From the NCBI GenBank assembly GCA_030606215.1, contig JAUWGW010000002.1, forward strand, positions 61,325 to 125,324: a stretch of DNA of 64,000 nt. Direction: 5' to 3'. Under the pieces are notes generated by a model. It saw only the letters and a program-made list of their open reading frames with translations, was not told where the DNA came from and did no database searches. Each line of letters opens with the position of its first letter. Position 1 is the first letter of the stretch. The position numbers and the translations under genes were made by a program. Shown one piece after another: positions 24,555 to 35,440 of this stretch. This stretch comes from a bacterium (GTDB taxonomy: Bacteria > NPL-UPA2 > JAUVJM01).

Positions 24555-25243
24555 CCTCCAAGTTCCCGTAACATTGCCTCAGCCATTATTAAATCTTCAG
24601 GTGTAGTAATCTTTATATTATCCAGGGCACCTTCAACAACCTTTACAGGATGTCTCATTCTCTCCACGAGAGAAGCATCATCTGTGCTTACAAAGTTCTC
24701 CTTCTTCGCCCGTTTATGAGCTTCGAGAATGAGCTCATAGTCAAATACCTGTGGAGTCTGAACTGCCCAGAGATTTTCTCTCGGTAAAGTCCTTTCAATA
24801 AATCCATGATATTTTGCCTCTTTTACAGTGTCGGTTACAGGAACCGCTACGACGGATGCCTTATGGATATTTGCCTGTGCAATAGCTTCAATGAGTATAT
24901 CCTCGGTGATAAACGGGCGAACGCTGTCATGGATAACCACAAGATTGCAACCTTTCCCAACAACCTCAAGTGCATTATAGACTGAATCCTGTCTCCTCTT
25001 CCCGCCTTCAATAAGCTTGCGCACCTTGGTAATATTAAATTTCTCAATTATTTCCCTATGACAGTACTCTTCTTCTTCCTTTCTTACTGCCACTAATATT
25101 TCATCTATCAGTGTAAAGTTTTCAAGTGCCAGAAGCGTCCTTGCAATAATTGGTTTCCCTCCAAGGGGGAGGTACTGTTTGGAGAGACTGTGATTCATCC
25201 TTACTCCTCTGCCTGCCGCTGGCACAATCGCTGCTATTTTCAT
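24551..25243 (-). CDS. ispD: 2-C-methyl-D-erythritol 4-phosphate cytidylyltransferase
   Basis: 230 residues. Third step of the MEP pathway, producing CDP-methylerythritol. The CTP-binding glycine-rich N-terminus is IVPAAGRGVRMNHSLSKQYL, followed by GGKRRQDSVYNAL, VIHDSVRPF, AVPVTDTVKE, and the C-terminal ITTPEDLIMAEAML. It overlaps the V-ATPase D gene (4 nt) upstream and ispF downstream, so isoprenoid genes appear to be co-transcribed with the ATPase. Confidence 0.96.
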   Translation of the reverse strand: MKIAAIVPAAGRGVRMNHSLSKQYLPLGGKPIIARTLLALENFTLIDEILVAVRKEEEEYCHREIIEKFNITKVRKLIEGGKRRQDSVYNALEVVGKGCNLVVIHDSVRPFITEDILIEAIAQANIHKASVVAVPVTDTVKEAKYHGFIERTLPRENLWAVQTPQVFDYELILEAHKRAKKENFVSTDDASLVERMRHPVKVVEGALDNIKITTPEDLIMAEAMLRELGG

Positions 25244-25857
25244 CCCACAATCTCTTTCACTTTCATAAGCCGCACACGACTTGCTCTTTCAATCTCTTCA
25301 AGTTTCATGACAATGCGCTTCATGGTTTCTTCAATATCCGGGATCAATATATACTCAAGAGCGTTTACCCTGCGCCTCGTTTTCTCAGCTTCGTCTGCTA
25401 CGATGAGAAGTTTTCTCTCAATTTCGCACAGTTTGACAAGCTCTGGTATAACCTCTGAGAATAGAGAGAGAGCATTGTCAAGGTCGCTATTCGTCCACAG
25501 AAAACCATAATTGTAAATGTTCCCTTCTATTTCCACGCTTAACTCGGGAACCCGCAAATTTAAGAGCCGTTTCTCCTGCTCTTCTATATGGGTTTCAACC
25601 TGAAGAAAGCTTATTACATTCTTTATCAGGTTTTCCCCGAGAGTTGATTCTGCCAGCAGGAATAGCCGGAAGGCTTTTGTGAGTTCTTTTTCCACCTCTT
25701 CTCGCAGGTGTCTCGCTTCATCTATCAGTCTGTAGAGTATTCTCATCAACTCATCCTGTTTCTGTTTAAGCAGACGGTGTCCCCTCTGGCACAGAGTGAG
25801 CCTTTTCCTGAGACGCAGGACTTCCATCCTGTTTGGATTTACTCCGATAAGCGCCAT
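25240..25857 (-). CDS. ntpD: V-type ATPase subunit D
   Basis: 205 residues, central-stalk shaft subunit with long N- and C-terminal coiled-coil helices. The N-terminal VNPNRMEVLRLRKRLTLCQRG and the C-terminal TRRRVNALEYILIPDIEET with RIVMKLEEIERASRVRLMK are family signatures. It rotates inside the A3B3 head and couples catalysis to the membrane ring. Last of the V-ATPase genes; starts directly after the ntpB stop. Confidence 0.95.
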   Translation of the reverse strand: MALIGVNPNRMEVLRLRKRLTLCQRGHRLLKQKQDELMRILYRLIDEARHLREEVEKELTKAFRLFLLAESTLGENLIKNVISFLQVETHIEEQEKRLLNLRVPELSVEIEGNIYNYGFLWTNSDLDNALSLFSEVIPELVKLCEIERKLLIVADEAEKTRRRVNALEYILIPDIEETMKRIVMKLEEIERASRVRLMKVKEIVG

Positions 25858-27228
25858 TTAACTCCCTATATACTTATTAATAAACTCCTGACGGACTCTT
25901 TTCAATTCTCCTTTTGGCAGCATTGATAACAATTTCCAGCCCAGTTCAAGAGTTTGTTCAATACTTCTATTTTCATACTGTCCCTGCTGGACATACTCCG
26001 CTTCAAATTTATCGGCAAACTTATAATACAGTCTATCCATTTCACTGAGTGCGGTTTCCCCGAGTATAATGGAAAGTTCTCTCGCTTCCTTCCCTTGTGC
26101 GTAAGCTGAAAATAATTGATTTGAAAGGTCAGAATGGTCCTCTCTCGTTCTACCTTCTCCAATTCCCTTATCCCTCAACCGTGAAAGGGATGGAAGAACA
26201 TCAATAGGAGGATAGATTCCTTTCCTATGTAATTCTCTGCTCAAGATAATTTGACCTTCAGTTATATAACCTGTTAAATCCGGAATTGGATGTGTCTTAT
26301 CATCCTCAGGCATTGTAAGAATTGGGATTTGTGTGATTGAGCCTTTCTTTTCCTTTATCCGCCCGGCTCGTTCATACATCGTTGCAAGGTCTGTATACAT
26401 ATACCCGGGATAACCACGTCTACCCGGAATTTCCCTCCGTGCGGCGGAGACTTCCCGCAAACTTTCACAGTAATTTGTCATGTCAGTGAGTATGACAAGA
26501 ACATGCATTCCTAAGTGGAAAGCTAAATATTCTGCGGTGGTAAAAACAAGTCTTGGAGTTGCGATTCTCTCAATAGCAGGGTCATCAGCTAAGTTGACGA
26601 AAAGGACAGCTCTCTCAATTGCGCCTGTTCTCCTGAAGTCTGACATGAAAAAGTTTGCTTCTTCAAAGGTAATTCCCATAGCTCCAAAGACAACTGCAAA
26701 CGTCTCTTCTTTCCCGAGTACTCTTGCCTGCCTTGCTATCTGAGCGGCAATCTGTGCGTGCGGCAGCCCTGCTCCTGAAAATATTGGAAGTTTCTGACCG
26801 CGGACAAGTGTATTCAACCCATCAATTGCTGAGATACCGGTCTGTATAAACTCAGATGGATAATCTCTGGCATATGGGTTTATTGGGAGCCCATTTATGT
26901 CAAGACGTCTCTCTGGAATGATGGCGGGACCATCATCTATTGGGTTCCCCAGCCCGTCAAATATTCTTCCAAGAATATCAGGTGAGACGCCAATCTCAAT
27001 ACCCCTCCCGAGAAATCTCACCTTGCTCTTATAGATATTTACTCCCTCTGCTCCTTCAAAAAGCTGGATTAAAGCTGTATCTTGAGATAATTCAAGAACT
27101 CTACCTCTTCTTATCTGACCATCGGGCAATTCCAGTTCAACAAGCTCTTCATAACTTGCTCCACTTACCTGCCCGACGAGGACAAGCGGACCGAAAACTT
27201 CTTTTATTGTGAAATACTCTTTAAGCAT
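25858..27228 (-). CDS. ntpB: V-type ATPase subunit B
   Basis: 456 residues, the regulatory nucleotide-binding subunit of the head. Seen: [34 protein letters not shown] in place of a P-loop (as expected for B), [46 protein letters not shown], and [20 protein letters not shown]. Its start lies 25 nt inside the end of ntpA, so the two are coupled. With subunit A it forms the hexamer that makes or uses ATP. Confidence 0.96.
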   Translation of the reverse strand: MLKEYFTIKEVFGPLVLVGQVSGASYEELVELELPDGQIRRGRVLELSQDTALIQLFEGAEGVNIYKSKVRFLGRGIEIGVSPDILGRIFDGLGNPIDDGPAIIPERRLDINGLPINPYARDYPSEFIQTGISAIDGLNTLVRGQKLPIFSGAGLPHAQIAAQIARQARVLGKEETFAVVFGAMGITFEEANFFMSDFRRTGAIERAVLFVNLADDPAIERIATPRLVFTTAEYLAFHLGMHVLVILTDMTNYCESLREVSAARREIPGRRGYPGYMYTDLATMYERAGRIKEKKGSITQIPILTMPEDDKTHPIPDLTGYITEGQIILSRELHRKGIYPPIDVLPSLSRLRDKGIGEGRTREDHSDLSNQLFSAYAQGKEARELSIILGETALSEMDRLYYKFADKFEAEYVQQGQYENRSIEQTLELGWKLLSMLPKGELKRVRQEFINKYIGS

Positions 27229-28967
27229 CCTTCAAACTCCTGTTTCATTCTCTTTTCAATATCCTTGAAACTTTCAAGTTTATCTTCAGGAATATATTTC
27301 ATCCTTGCTATTTCCTCCCTGATTGGAAGTGTAATAAGCTCTTTCAATTCCACTCCATTCTCAAATCCTTTGAGGCACATTGTATGAAACCCCATGATAA
27401 TCTTGAGCATATGATATTGCTTCACAGGAGAGGTATAGGTATCTATTTCATGAAAGGCATTCTGGTGAAGAAAATCTTCCCTGATTGACTTTGCTGATTC
27501 AAGGGTAAGTCTATCCTGTGCTGACAGTGTATCAATCCCAACCAGTCGTGCAATCTCTTCAAGCTCTGCTTCTTGCTGAAGTAACCTCATTGCCTCGCGG
27601 TGAAGGTCTGGCCACTCAGATGCTATTTCTCTCTCCATAAATGGTTTGAGATTATCCAGATAGAGAGAATAACTGTTCAACCAGTTAATAGCGGGAAAAT
27701 GCCTCCTGTAGGCTAACTTATCCTCCAGACTCCAGAAAACCTGAACCACCTTTAGAGTTCCCTGAACAACCGGGTCAGCTAAATCTCCGCCAGGCGGGGA
27801 GACGGCTCCCACCACACTCAACGCTCCTCCACGGTGGTCTTTACCGAGACATACCACCCTTCCAGCCCGCTCATAGAATTGAGCAAGTCTCATCGGAAGA
27901 TAGGCAGGATAGCCTTCTTCTCCGGGCATCTCTTCCAGCCTGCCGGACAACTCTCTCAATGCTTCAGCCCATCTTGATGTAGAATCGGCCATAACGGCTA
28001 TACTGTATCCCATATCCCGGAAATACTCAGCAATTGTAATCCCTGTATATATGGAGGCTTCGCGTGCCGCAACAGGCATGTTTGAAGTATTGGCGATCAA
28101 TACAGTTCTCTCAATCAGTTTGCCCCCGGTCCTTGGGTCATCCAGTTCGGGGAGTTCCATTAAAACATCTGTCATCTCGTTGCCTCTTTCCCCACAACCT
28201 ATATAAACTATGATGTCAGCATGGGCCCACTTGGCAAATTGATGAAGGCACACAGTTTTTCCGCTTCCAAACGGACCCGGGATACAAGCTGTGCCTCCTT
28301 CAGCAATTGGGAAGAGTGTGTCTATCACACGCTGGCCTGTTACAAGGAGCTTCTCAGGCGGCAGTTTCTTCTGACAGGGTCTTTCAACACGGACAGGCCA
28401 TTTCTGAAACATACTGATAGACTTTTCCCCATCTTTTGTTTTGAGGCGTGCTACAGTATCCTCAATACGAAATTCCCCTTCACCTATCCATTCAATATAT
28501 CCCCCGATCCCCGGGGGAACAAGTATCCTGTGGCGAACTACTCTTGTTTCCTGAATTTCACCGAGTATATCCCCGGCAGAAACTTCCTCTCCCTTTTTTG
28601 CAGTTGGTTTAAATAACCACTTCTTCCTGCGGTCAAGGCCGGGTAGACGGAAGCCTCTGGTGATATAATCGCCGGTTTTCTCGCGAATCTGGTCAAGAGG
28701 ACGCTGAATACCATCATATATGGAACTCACTAAGCCAGGTCCCAGCTCTACACTTAGTGGTTCCCCGGTGCATGTTACAGGGGCTCCTATTTTAAGCCCT
28801 CCTGTTTCCTCGTAAACCTGAACTGAAGCTTCCTCACCACGAAGTTCAATGACCTCCCCGAGGAGATTTTTGTCACTAACCCGCACTACATCATACATCC
28901 TTGCTTCACCCATACCGTTGGCTATGACCAGCGGACCGGATATTTTGATTATTTTCCCCTCACTCAT
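27204..28967 (-). CDS. ntpA: V-type ATPase catalytic subunit A
   Basis: 587 residues, normal for V/A-type A subunits, including the extra non-homologous domain after [16 protein letters not shown]. The P-loop is [14 protein letters not shown] (near residue 230), then [63 protein letters not shown] and [10 protein letters not shown]. The head works as an ion-driven ATP synthase or an ATP-driven pump. Overlaps ntpG (F) by 8 nt upstream. Confidence 0.97.
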   Translation of the reverse strand: MSEGKIIKISGPLVIANGMGEARMYDVVRVSDKNLLGEVIELRGEEASVQVYEETGGLKIGAPVTCTGEPLSVELGPGLVSSIYDGIQRPLDQIREKTGDYITRGFRLPGLDRRKKWLFKPTAKKGEEVSAGDILGEIQETRVVRHRILVPPGIGGYIEWIGEGEFRIEDTVARLKTKDGEKSISMFQKWPVRVERPCQKKLPPEKLLVTGQRVIDTLFPIAEGGTACIPGPFGSGKTVCLHQFAKWAHADIIVYIGCGERGNEMTDVLMELPELDDPRTGGKLIERTVLIANTSNMPVAAREASIYTGITIAEYFRDMGYSIAVMADSTSRWAEALRELSGRLEEMPGEEGYPAYLPMRLAQFYERAGRVVCLGKDHRGGALSVVGAVSPPGGDLADPVVQGTLKVVQVFWSLEDKLAYRRHFPAINWLNSYSLYLDNLKPFMEREIASEWPDLHREAMRLLQQEAELEEIARLVGIDTLSAQDRLTLESAKSIREDFLHQNAFHEIDTYTSPVKQYHMLKIIMGFHTMCLKGFENGVELKELITLPIREEIARMKYIPEDKLESFKDIEKRMKQEFEGCLKSISQ

Positions 28968-29238
28968 CTCCTTCTCCTACTTCTGTACCAGTAGCCTTCT
29001 TAATCACATTTTCCAGAATTGCTTTCCCATATCCGAAACTTCCTTTTCTTCCGGGAATCACTGTTACATTTGGAGGAGGTTCTCCCTCTATCAAATCCTC
29101 TGTAATAAACACTATCCTTTTTTGCGTGATTGAATCAAGAATTTTTTGAGCCTCGGATGAATCCTTAGCCTCAAAGGTTGATATACCAAACGCCTTAAAA
29201 GGAAGTATTGATTTTCTATCCCCAATTATAGCTATCAT
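28960..29238 (-). CDS. ntpG: V-type ATPase subunit F
   Basis: 92 residues, central-stalk regulatory subunit. It opens IAIIGDRKSILPFKAFGIST and contains RIVFITEDLIEG and VTVIPGRKGSFGYGKAILENVIKKATG, the usual F-subunit pattern. It overlaps both ntpC (4 nt) and ntpA (8 nt). The gene name follows the Enterococcus ntp convention, where NtpG is the F subunit. Confidence 0.9.
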   Translation of the reverse strand: MIAIIGDRKSILPFKAFGISTFEAKDSSEAQKILDSITQKRIVFITEDLIEGEPPPNVTVIPGRKGSFGYGKAILENVIKKATGTEVGEGDE

Positions 29239-30248
29239 GACGGGAGGGGAATCCTTTCTCTTATCATATCAACCGGCACACCATTAATTTTTCCTGAAAC
29301 TATGGTGCGGATTGATTTCAGTTCATTTTCCTTTATCATCAAATATGCGAAGAGGACTTCCGGTCCAAAAACTATATGTTTTGTAGATTTTAGAAACTGA
29401 AAGAGGTATTCATCAGCCAATCTCTCGAACCCGGCAGATGTTCCATCTGTCTTCCAGTAATCTAAACTCTCCCTTACAAGGTGAGAAAAATCCGTGTGAA
29501 GCCCGCTCGCAAACTCTTCAACCGGCTTGAAAAACGCTTTCTTGTCTAAACTCCCGTGGTCAAACAAAACTCTCTCAAGAAAATTTCTGTCTTTTCCCTG
29601 ATTATGAACACGGAAGAAAATTTTTATGTTTGAAAGGTCGGCAAAGAGCTCCAGGTATTCAATAAAAAACCTTTTTCCATATTCGGAAGAAACTCTGTAA
29701 AAGGTATTCACGAACTCTCTGTCCAGAACTACATCTATTGCCGAAAGCTCCTCTGTTTTCTCAAACTCGGTTTCTGCTTTTCTGACCGCATCTGCGAAAC
29801 CTTCCGGGAGAGCTCGCATTTTTCCTTCAGTTACAGCATACTTTATTTCTTTCACATCCAGATTCCCACAGTCAAAAAGATGAAGCTCAACATCCTTTGA
29901 GAAATATTTTGCTTTAAGCAAGACTTTGAAGTTGTAGAAATCATATTTCATGGTTAGAAGCTGGGTCAGCGGCATCTCTAAACTGAGTTGTTTCACAAGA
30001 GAAATTACTCCAATTAGTTCTTCTCTACACTTTTCTTCAAGAGCTTCTACAGATCCAACTCCATATTCTCCTCCCTGCAGTATTCTGAAAAGACTTTCCT
30101 CATCTTCTGCTTCCAGGAGCTGGCTCATAATCTGGTCTGACAAAAGCTTATTTTCAAGCACTCTTATATATGCAGTTGCATATGCATACCGTTTATCCTC
30201 AACAAATGTGGATTGCGGATTGCGGATTGTGGATTTAAGTCTTATCAT
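29235..30248 (-). CDS. ntpC: V-type ATPase subunit C (V/A C/d type)
   Basis: 337 residues, mostly helical, the cap between central stalk and membrane ring. Recognisable are YAYATAYIRVLENKLLSDQ, LTMKYDFYNFKVLLKAKY, DVVLDREFVNTFY, and the C-terminal VFGPEVLFAYLMIKENELKSIRTIVSGK. The first residues (MIRLKSTIRNPQSTFVEDK) are not conserved; a later start is possible. Its 5' end touches the DprA-like gene (one-base overlap), so expression now passes through the inserted restriction module. Confidence 0.9.
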   Translation of the reverse strand: MIRLKSTIRNPQSTFVEDKRYAYATAYIRVLENKLLSDQIMSQLLEAEDEESLFRILQGGEYGVGSVEALEEKCREELIGVISLVKQLSLEMPLTQLLTMKYDFYNFKVLLKAKYFSKDVELHLFDCGNLDVKEIKYAVTEGKMRALPEGFADAVRKAETEFEKTEELSAIDVVLDREFVNTFYRVSSEYGKRFFIEYLELFADLSNIKIFFRVHNQGKDRNFLERVLFDHGSLDKKAFFKPVEEFASGLHTDFSHLVRESLDYWKTDGTSAGFERLADEYLFQFLKSTKHIVFGPEVLFAYLMIKENELKSIRTIVSGKINGVPVDMIRERIPLPS

Positions 30249-31063
30249 TAATTGTTCTTTTCAAATTTTAGTTTTATCTGAGTGGGTTGCTTTATAAAGG
30301 ACAGTTGCTGATTCGCTGGCTTCTTATACACCTCAACAGGTTTCCTTATCTCATTCTGTGGAATTGCAAGTTTTGCACCGTTCTCTTCGAGAAAAATCTT
30401 AACGGTTTTGCGATTGAATCCGGGAATACCAAGTTTATGAAGTTCTTTGCATTCATCGCTGTCAGTTGTAAAGACAGGTATTTTTGCCTCAGCAATTCTT
30501 TTTGCCATTGTGTAAGTTTTTGAGCCTTTGGGGCCGAAAGGAACAAAAACAATATCTGCAAGGACACAGGAGAGCCAGTTCCTTTCCATTATATTCTTTC
30601 GCGACTGTTTTGTTTCATCTGGATTGCTGGCAGAAAGCATTAACAATTCACCACTTTTGGCCCGTCTGAAATACTCATCCCTTTCAGGAAACTCATGCAA
30701 TGGTGGATAAAACCTATCTAATAAAAAAGAATCAATTGTTTCTTGGTTTAGTCCTTTTGCCGAAAAAAGGGTTGTTGTTGTATTTTTTCTAAACAAACTC
30801 AGTCTAAAAATTTCAGTCTCTATCACCGAATGCCAGCCGCCAATATAATTCATTTCGTATTCTCGCACTGTAAAAAGGACCTGGTTCGTCTCCAGCAGTG
30901 CAATCCCACCACTTTTGTCTGAACAAATTACGGCTATAGTAAAGTGGTCAAGAAGTTCTAATGGGCCGCTATAATAAATTTTATCAGGGCATTTATCTCC
31001 CAGTCTTTCAATAAGTTTTCGTGGATATTTAGAATCGTTCGGAGTTGCTATTTTACATTCCAT
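30248..31063 (-). CDS. Divergent DprA/SMF-like (SLOG-fold) protein paired with a type IIG enzyme
   Basis: 271 residues. The N-terminus (YPRKLIERLGDKCPDKIYYSG) resembles the start of the DprA core (YPxxL...PPxLYxxG). The middle SGELLMLSASNP... RKNIMERNWLSCVLADIVFVP...GPKGSKTYTMAKRIAEAKIPVF aligns by pattern with DprA's LLSE...RNRIIAGL...VVVEA..SGSL.TA..A...R.VF. The SGLA.GID motif of canonical DprA is not visible, so it is a diverged SLOG protein, possibly nucleotide-sensing, rather than a transformation factor. It overlaps the restriction-methylase gene by 16 nt, indicating a two-gene unit. The C-terminal 60 residues are polar and unrecognised. Confidence 0.65.
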   Translation of the reverse strand: MECKIATPNDSKYPRKLIERLGDKCPDKIYYSGPLELLDHFTIAVICSDKSGGIALLETNQVLFTVREYEMNYIGGWHSVIETEIFRLSLFRKNTTTTLFSAKGLNQETIDSFLLDRFYPPLHEFPERDEYFRRAKSGELLMLSASNPDETKQSRKNIMERNWLSCVLADIVFVPFGPKGSKTYTMAKRIAEAKIPVFTTDSDECKELHKLGIPGFNRKTVKIFLEENGAKLAIPQNEIRKPVEVYKKPANQQLSFIKQPTQIKLKFEKNN

Positions 31064-34000
31064 AACTTTTTTGCAACCAAGTCTATTTCCTTTTCAATGC
31101 TTTCTATACTTTTGCCTCTTTTAACAAGATTGTGTGCTTTTCCTGATAGTTCCGCAAGTTTCTTATGAGTTTTATTACTGTTATTAAACAGTGGGATAGC
31201 AAAATTATTCATAATAGATGGAGTCCCAAATCCCCTTCCTGCAGCCGAGAAGCTTTTAATAAAATCATTAACAATCTCTGAGTTTAATATAGCACAAAGA
31301 TAATGAGCCTCGTCTTTGTTATTAGTAGGAATAAAAGAAGTAACTTTAGTAGAAATCATTGATTTTGTTCCAATGTCGGTTCTAACGCTTGATAAAACCA
31401 CGGTGGACATCTTAGATGCCATTGCCTTCCAAGTAACCCGATATTTACTGAATGTATACTTTCCTACTCCGAAAATAGCATAAGGTTCAGTCTTTCTTGC
31501 CAATTCCCTTATTACTTTGGAGCCACGCGAAAGTAAAATTTGCTCAAATTGTTTAAGATAGGCAAGAGTCATCGGAACATTTTGAAGCATCCAATTTTCG
31601 CTGTAAGGTTTTTGCTTCTTCGGATCTTGAGGTACCAATAAATAAAAATTATCTTTTATTCCAAATTTTACTATATTTTCTCCGGTTATTGCTGGGAATA
31701 ATAAATGTGGCTCTATAGATGTTATAACACTTTTTATTTTACTTTTACCTCTCTCATGTAGATTCTCAATAACAGGGAAACCATCAGGTCGAACTTCCTT
31801 AATCTGCAACCAAAAAATTCCATAAGGATCTGCATTTACGCCGAGGTGAGCAACATATGGATTTTGTCCTTTTAATTGAGCATAAACTTTCAGTTCCTTA
31901 GGTTGTGCAGTTTGCCAGGATGAAGATGGTTTGTCGGGATTGACAGGTATCGCCTGTAGCTGTTTTATCTCGCAATTTGTTTTGACTTTATCCAGAGACC
32001 AGTCTGGCGGGATACGACCAATCTTAGGTTTTCGCTTCCATTCAATGACTTTGACAGGGTAGGTTGTTTTCTCTCCCTTTCTCATGAAAAATACGGATGT
32101 CTTATTAGCAGACTGGAAAGGCTGTAAATTTACCATATCTTCCATGCCTAAAACTTTGAGAGGAATCTCCTTGTCTTTTAATTCAAATTGCCTGAATCCT
32201 TCTCCTGCTCCTTTTGATTTAAAGACTTCCATAGTAATTATAAACCCTAAAATTCCTTTGCTCTGCAGGTAATTATCTGCAGATGCATAAGTAAATAACA
32301 TAGAGAAATCTTTTTTGCCACCCCCTAATCTTGCCTCATAACCCCTCAGGGAAAAAAGTCCATATCTCTGCCATAGTTTAAGGGTTCTCTTTCGGTAATC
32401 ATCTGAGAGATAATCCCATCTTACCCAGGGGGGATTGCCAATCACAAAATCAAATTTACCCAGATAGACAGGAGCGAATGCATTTTTTATATATCGTGTC
32501 CATATTCCATTCTCCCCATTATCATCTAACTCTTTTATGCGTCTGTAAATATCGGCAAGAAGTGATGTCTCTTTTTCAGGTAGTTTAAACTCTGTTTTAA
32601 CTTTATTTTTGAAGTTTTCTGGCTTAACTTTTCCTCTTAAGGCAACATCCATCATTGACGTAAACTTATCTATATGACTTTTCTCCTTCATTGAAATTGG
32701 AAAAGTGTAGTTACCTTTTGTTGTAGTAAAAATGATTGTGTCCTCAAATGGGAGTTCTCCTTCTTCTACATAATTGGTTGGTGTAAGTATAGAATCGCAT
32801 AAGTAAACCGGGATGGAAATTGGCCGTATGTATGAAATGAACCTTGAAAATGCAATTAAATAATTTGTGCGGGCTGATAACACTGCAATTGGATTCAAAT
32901 CAAAACCTACGATATTTTCGAGTATGTGGCGTGCTACAGTTTCTTTATTACCTTTAGCATGTCTAACTGCTTTATTAATAGCTTGGACCAGAAAAGTGCC
33001 TGACCCACAGGCAGGGTCAAGGAAACGAGAACCAATAATTCCTTTATATCCACTTTTATCTATTACATAGCCTGCAAGCCAGTCTGGGGTATAATATTCT
33101 CCTAAGTCGTGTCGCAACTTCCGAGGAATGATTAACTCATATAGCCTTTGCAGTAAGTCTTTTGTCCATTCAGGTTCAAGAATTGGGGTTGCTGATTCAA
33201 AATCAGAAAGTGCATTTACAATATTACGGAAAATGTTTGCGATATGTGAATCCCATCCATCAAGATACCAGGAGAAGAAATCTGCTTCCAAAAAGTTAAT
33301 AATTCCCTGGTCGTTAAAGTCTGCACCACTCTCTAAATACGTTAATCTATTCTTTAATTCATCATCGTCCATTGCAGTGAGTCCTTTAACCAGAGACTTT
33401 ACTGTACTTTCGTCTTGCAACGAAACAAGTTCAATGGAAATAATCTTCATAAGGAACGCGTAGAAAGTGTGAATTGCAAAAAGCAGTTGTTTAAGTCTAA
33501 CCCCGGCCGGCATCTGGTACAATCTCGATGTTTCCGCGGCCGATTTTTCTGCCTTCTCTAATTCCTGCCCATATACAACACCAAAGATTCTATCCCATTC
33601 ATGGAAGAATGTCTTTATTCTGGAAGGCACCTGTCTTCTCTGAGCTCTCATCAGTGTGGAATATAGTCCAGACACTGCTTGCTGGGCTATCTCGCAGGTA
33701 GGAGCAAATACTGTAGCAAGGTTCTCTGCGGTTAAAGGACGCCGAGCCGAAGCCCTGACAAATATTAGTAGGTTACTAATACTTGATTTGTTTATTGGAT
33801 ATGGACCCGAGACCTGAAAGCCACGTTTGGCTTCAACCTCGGGGGAAAGAACAGCTTGTATCTTTTTTATAGGTGTAGGCGTTTGTAAAATTGCAGGGAC
33901 TTTTGTAAATCTTAAGAAAAGTATGTGTTCGCCGTCAGTTGCAACCCCAACTGCTTTCTCCAGGAAATCTTCTTTCTGTTGTCCAAAATGTACAGCCTGC

Positions 34001-34305
34001 TCAGCTAAGTAGCGTTGAAGTTGTTCTGTAACTATTTTGACATCTGTCTTTTTTGATAATTTGCCTGGGACTTTATATTCTATTGTTAGGTAACCATAGA
34101 CCGCATCCGGTCTCCCTCTAAAAGCCGTGGCTGTTTTCTCATATCTGACAATGTTAATGTCAATACCCATCTTCTTAAATGTTTTTTGAAGCAATGGTTC
34201 CATGCCCATTTTGAGGTCTTCTTCTGTTTTAGCTTTGCGAGCAATTTCTTTAATATCTTTTGCTAATTTCTCCGTGTCTATTTGCCAGTATTTTTTTTCT
34301 TTCAT
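31048..34305 (-). CDS. Type IIG restriction-modification enzyme (Eco57I-like)
   Basis: 1085 residues combining nuclease, methyltransferase and target recognition. An N-terminal PD-(D/E)xK-like nuclease is suggested by RPDAVYGYLTIEYKVPG (near residues 65-82). A helical linker leads to the adenine methyltransferase: GEYYTPDWLAGYVID, motif I FLDPACGSGTFLVQAI (near 430), ENIVGFDLNPIAVLSARTNY, and motif IV IGNPPWVRWDYL (near 625). The C-terminal third, with FSKYRVTWKAMASKM, resembles TaqI-type specificity domains. It modifies and cuts DNA at an unreadable site. Placed 17 nt after ntpE and before ntpC, it interrupts the V-ATPase operon together with the DprA-like gene. Confidence 0.88.
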   Translation of the reverse strand: MKEKKYWQIDTEKLAKDIKEIARKAKTEEDLKMGMEPLLQKTFKKMGIDINIVRYEKTATAFRGRPDAVYGYLTIEYKVPGKLSKKTDVKIVTEQLQRYLAEQAVHFGQQKEDFLEKAVGVATDGEHILFLRFTKVPAILQTPTPIKKIQAVLSPEVEAKRGFQVSGPYPINKSSISNLLIFVRASARRPLTAENLATVFAPTCEIAQQAVSGLYSTLMRAQRRQVPSRIKTFFHEWDRIFGVVYGQELEKAEKSAAETSRLYQMPAGVRLKQLLFAIHTFYAFLMKIISIELVSLQDESTVKSLVKGLTAMDDDELKNRLTYLESGADFNDQGIINFLEADFFSWYLDGWDSHIANIFRNIVNALSDFESATPILEPEWTKDLLQRLYELIIPRKLRHDLGEYYTPDWLAGYVIDKSGYKGIIGSRFLDPACGSGTFLVQAINKAVRHAKGNKETVARHILENIVGFDLNPIAVLSARTNYLIAFSRFISYIRPISIPVYLCDSILTPTNYVEEGELPFEDTIIFTTTKGNYTFPISMKEKSHIDKFTSMMDVALRGKVKPENFKNKVKTEFKLPEKETSLLADIYRRIKELDDNGENGIWTRYIKNAFAPVYLGKFDFVIGNPPWVRWDYLSDDYRKRTLKLWQRYGLFSLRGYEARLGGGKKDFSMLFTYASADNYLQSKGILGFIITMEVFKSKGAGEGFRQFELKDKEIPLKVLGMEDMVNLQPFQSANKTSVFFMRKGEKTTYPVKVIEWKRKPKIGRIPPDWSLDKVKTNCEIKQLQAIPVNPDKPSSSWQTAQPKELKVYAQLKGQNPYVAHLGVNADPYGIFWLQIKEVRPDGFPVIENLHERGKSKIKSVITSIEPHLLFPAITGENIVKFGIKDNFYLLVPQDPKKQKPYSENWMLQNVPMTLAYLKQFEQILLSRGSKVIRELARKTEPYAIFGVGKYTFSKYRVTWKAMASKMSTVVLSSVRTDIGTKSMISTKVTSFIPTNNKDEAHYLCAILNSEIVNDFIKSFSAAGRGFGTPSIMNNFAIPLFNNSNKTHKKLAELSGKAHNLVKRGKSIESIEKEIDLVAKKLWNVK

Positions 34306-34322
34306 TGATTCTCAAGTAGAAT

Positions 34323-34922
34323 TTAGTGCAATTTCAGAATTTTTGAAACTTCTGTTTCCAGCTCTTCTCTCTTCTTCTTGAAAAATGAACTGAGACTGCA
34401 GTTTATCTCTATTCTCCCCATTTTCAGAATAAAACCACCGTCAATATTCACTTCTTCTTGAGCTAACTCCAGAGCTGCAGATTTGCCTATCTTATGGAGT
34501 GTTTTGTTTGCCTCATTTATCAAGGATTTGGTAATTCTCTTCCTGTCCATATTTGATATGAAGATTTTTCCGTTACCTGGTTCAGCCAGTTGGAGAATGA
34601 GTTTTTTTACAAGTTTTCTATAATCATCATCACTTAAGTTTCGTATATCCTCAAATGCAGTTTTGAATGTTTCATCAAGTAAGAACCTTTTTTCCGTAAG
34701 CAGCGCTTTTCTGAAATCTAACTGTGTTGTGGCAAGTTTACTTCTTCTCTCTTCTTTAATTCTCCCCTCTGCTTCACGTAATAAATTTTCCCTGAGTCTG
34801 GCAATTCTCTCTTCGCCCTCCTTCGTAATTTCTTGCACTCTTTTCTTTATGCGGGAATCAATCTCAGAGAGTTTCACGTCAGTCTCTTCTCTGATCTTCT
34901 TCAGTATATGTTCAAGTGCCAT
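34323..34922 (-). CDS. ntpE: V-type ATPase subunit E
   Basis: 199 residues, peripheral-stalk subunit. The N-terminal half is a charged coiled coil (LEHILKKIREETDVKLSEID, KKRVQEITKEGEERIARLRE) and the C-terminal half is the globular part with NIDGGFILKMGRIEINCS, the conserved GG(F/V)...N.S motif. It pairs with the short coiled-coil subunit at 37425. It ends 17 nt before the type IIG gene, the point where the operon is interrupted. Confidence 0.9.
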   Translation of the reverse strand: MALEHILKKIREETDVKLSEIDSRIKKRVQEITKEGEERIARLRENLLREAEGRIKEERRSKLATTQLDFRKALLTEKRFLLDETFKTAFEDIRNLSDDDYRKLVKKLILQLAEPGNGKIFISNMDRKRITKSLINEANKTLHKIGKSAALELAQEEVNIDGGFILKMGRIEINCSLSSFFKKKREELETEVSKILKLH

Positions 34923-34923
34923 G

Positions 34924-35440
<517 letters not shown>

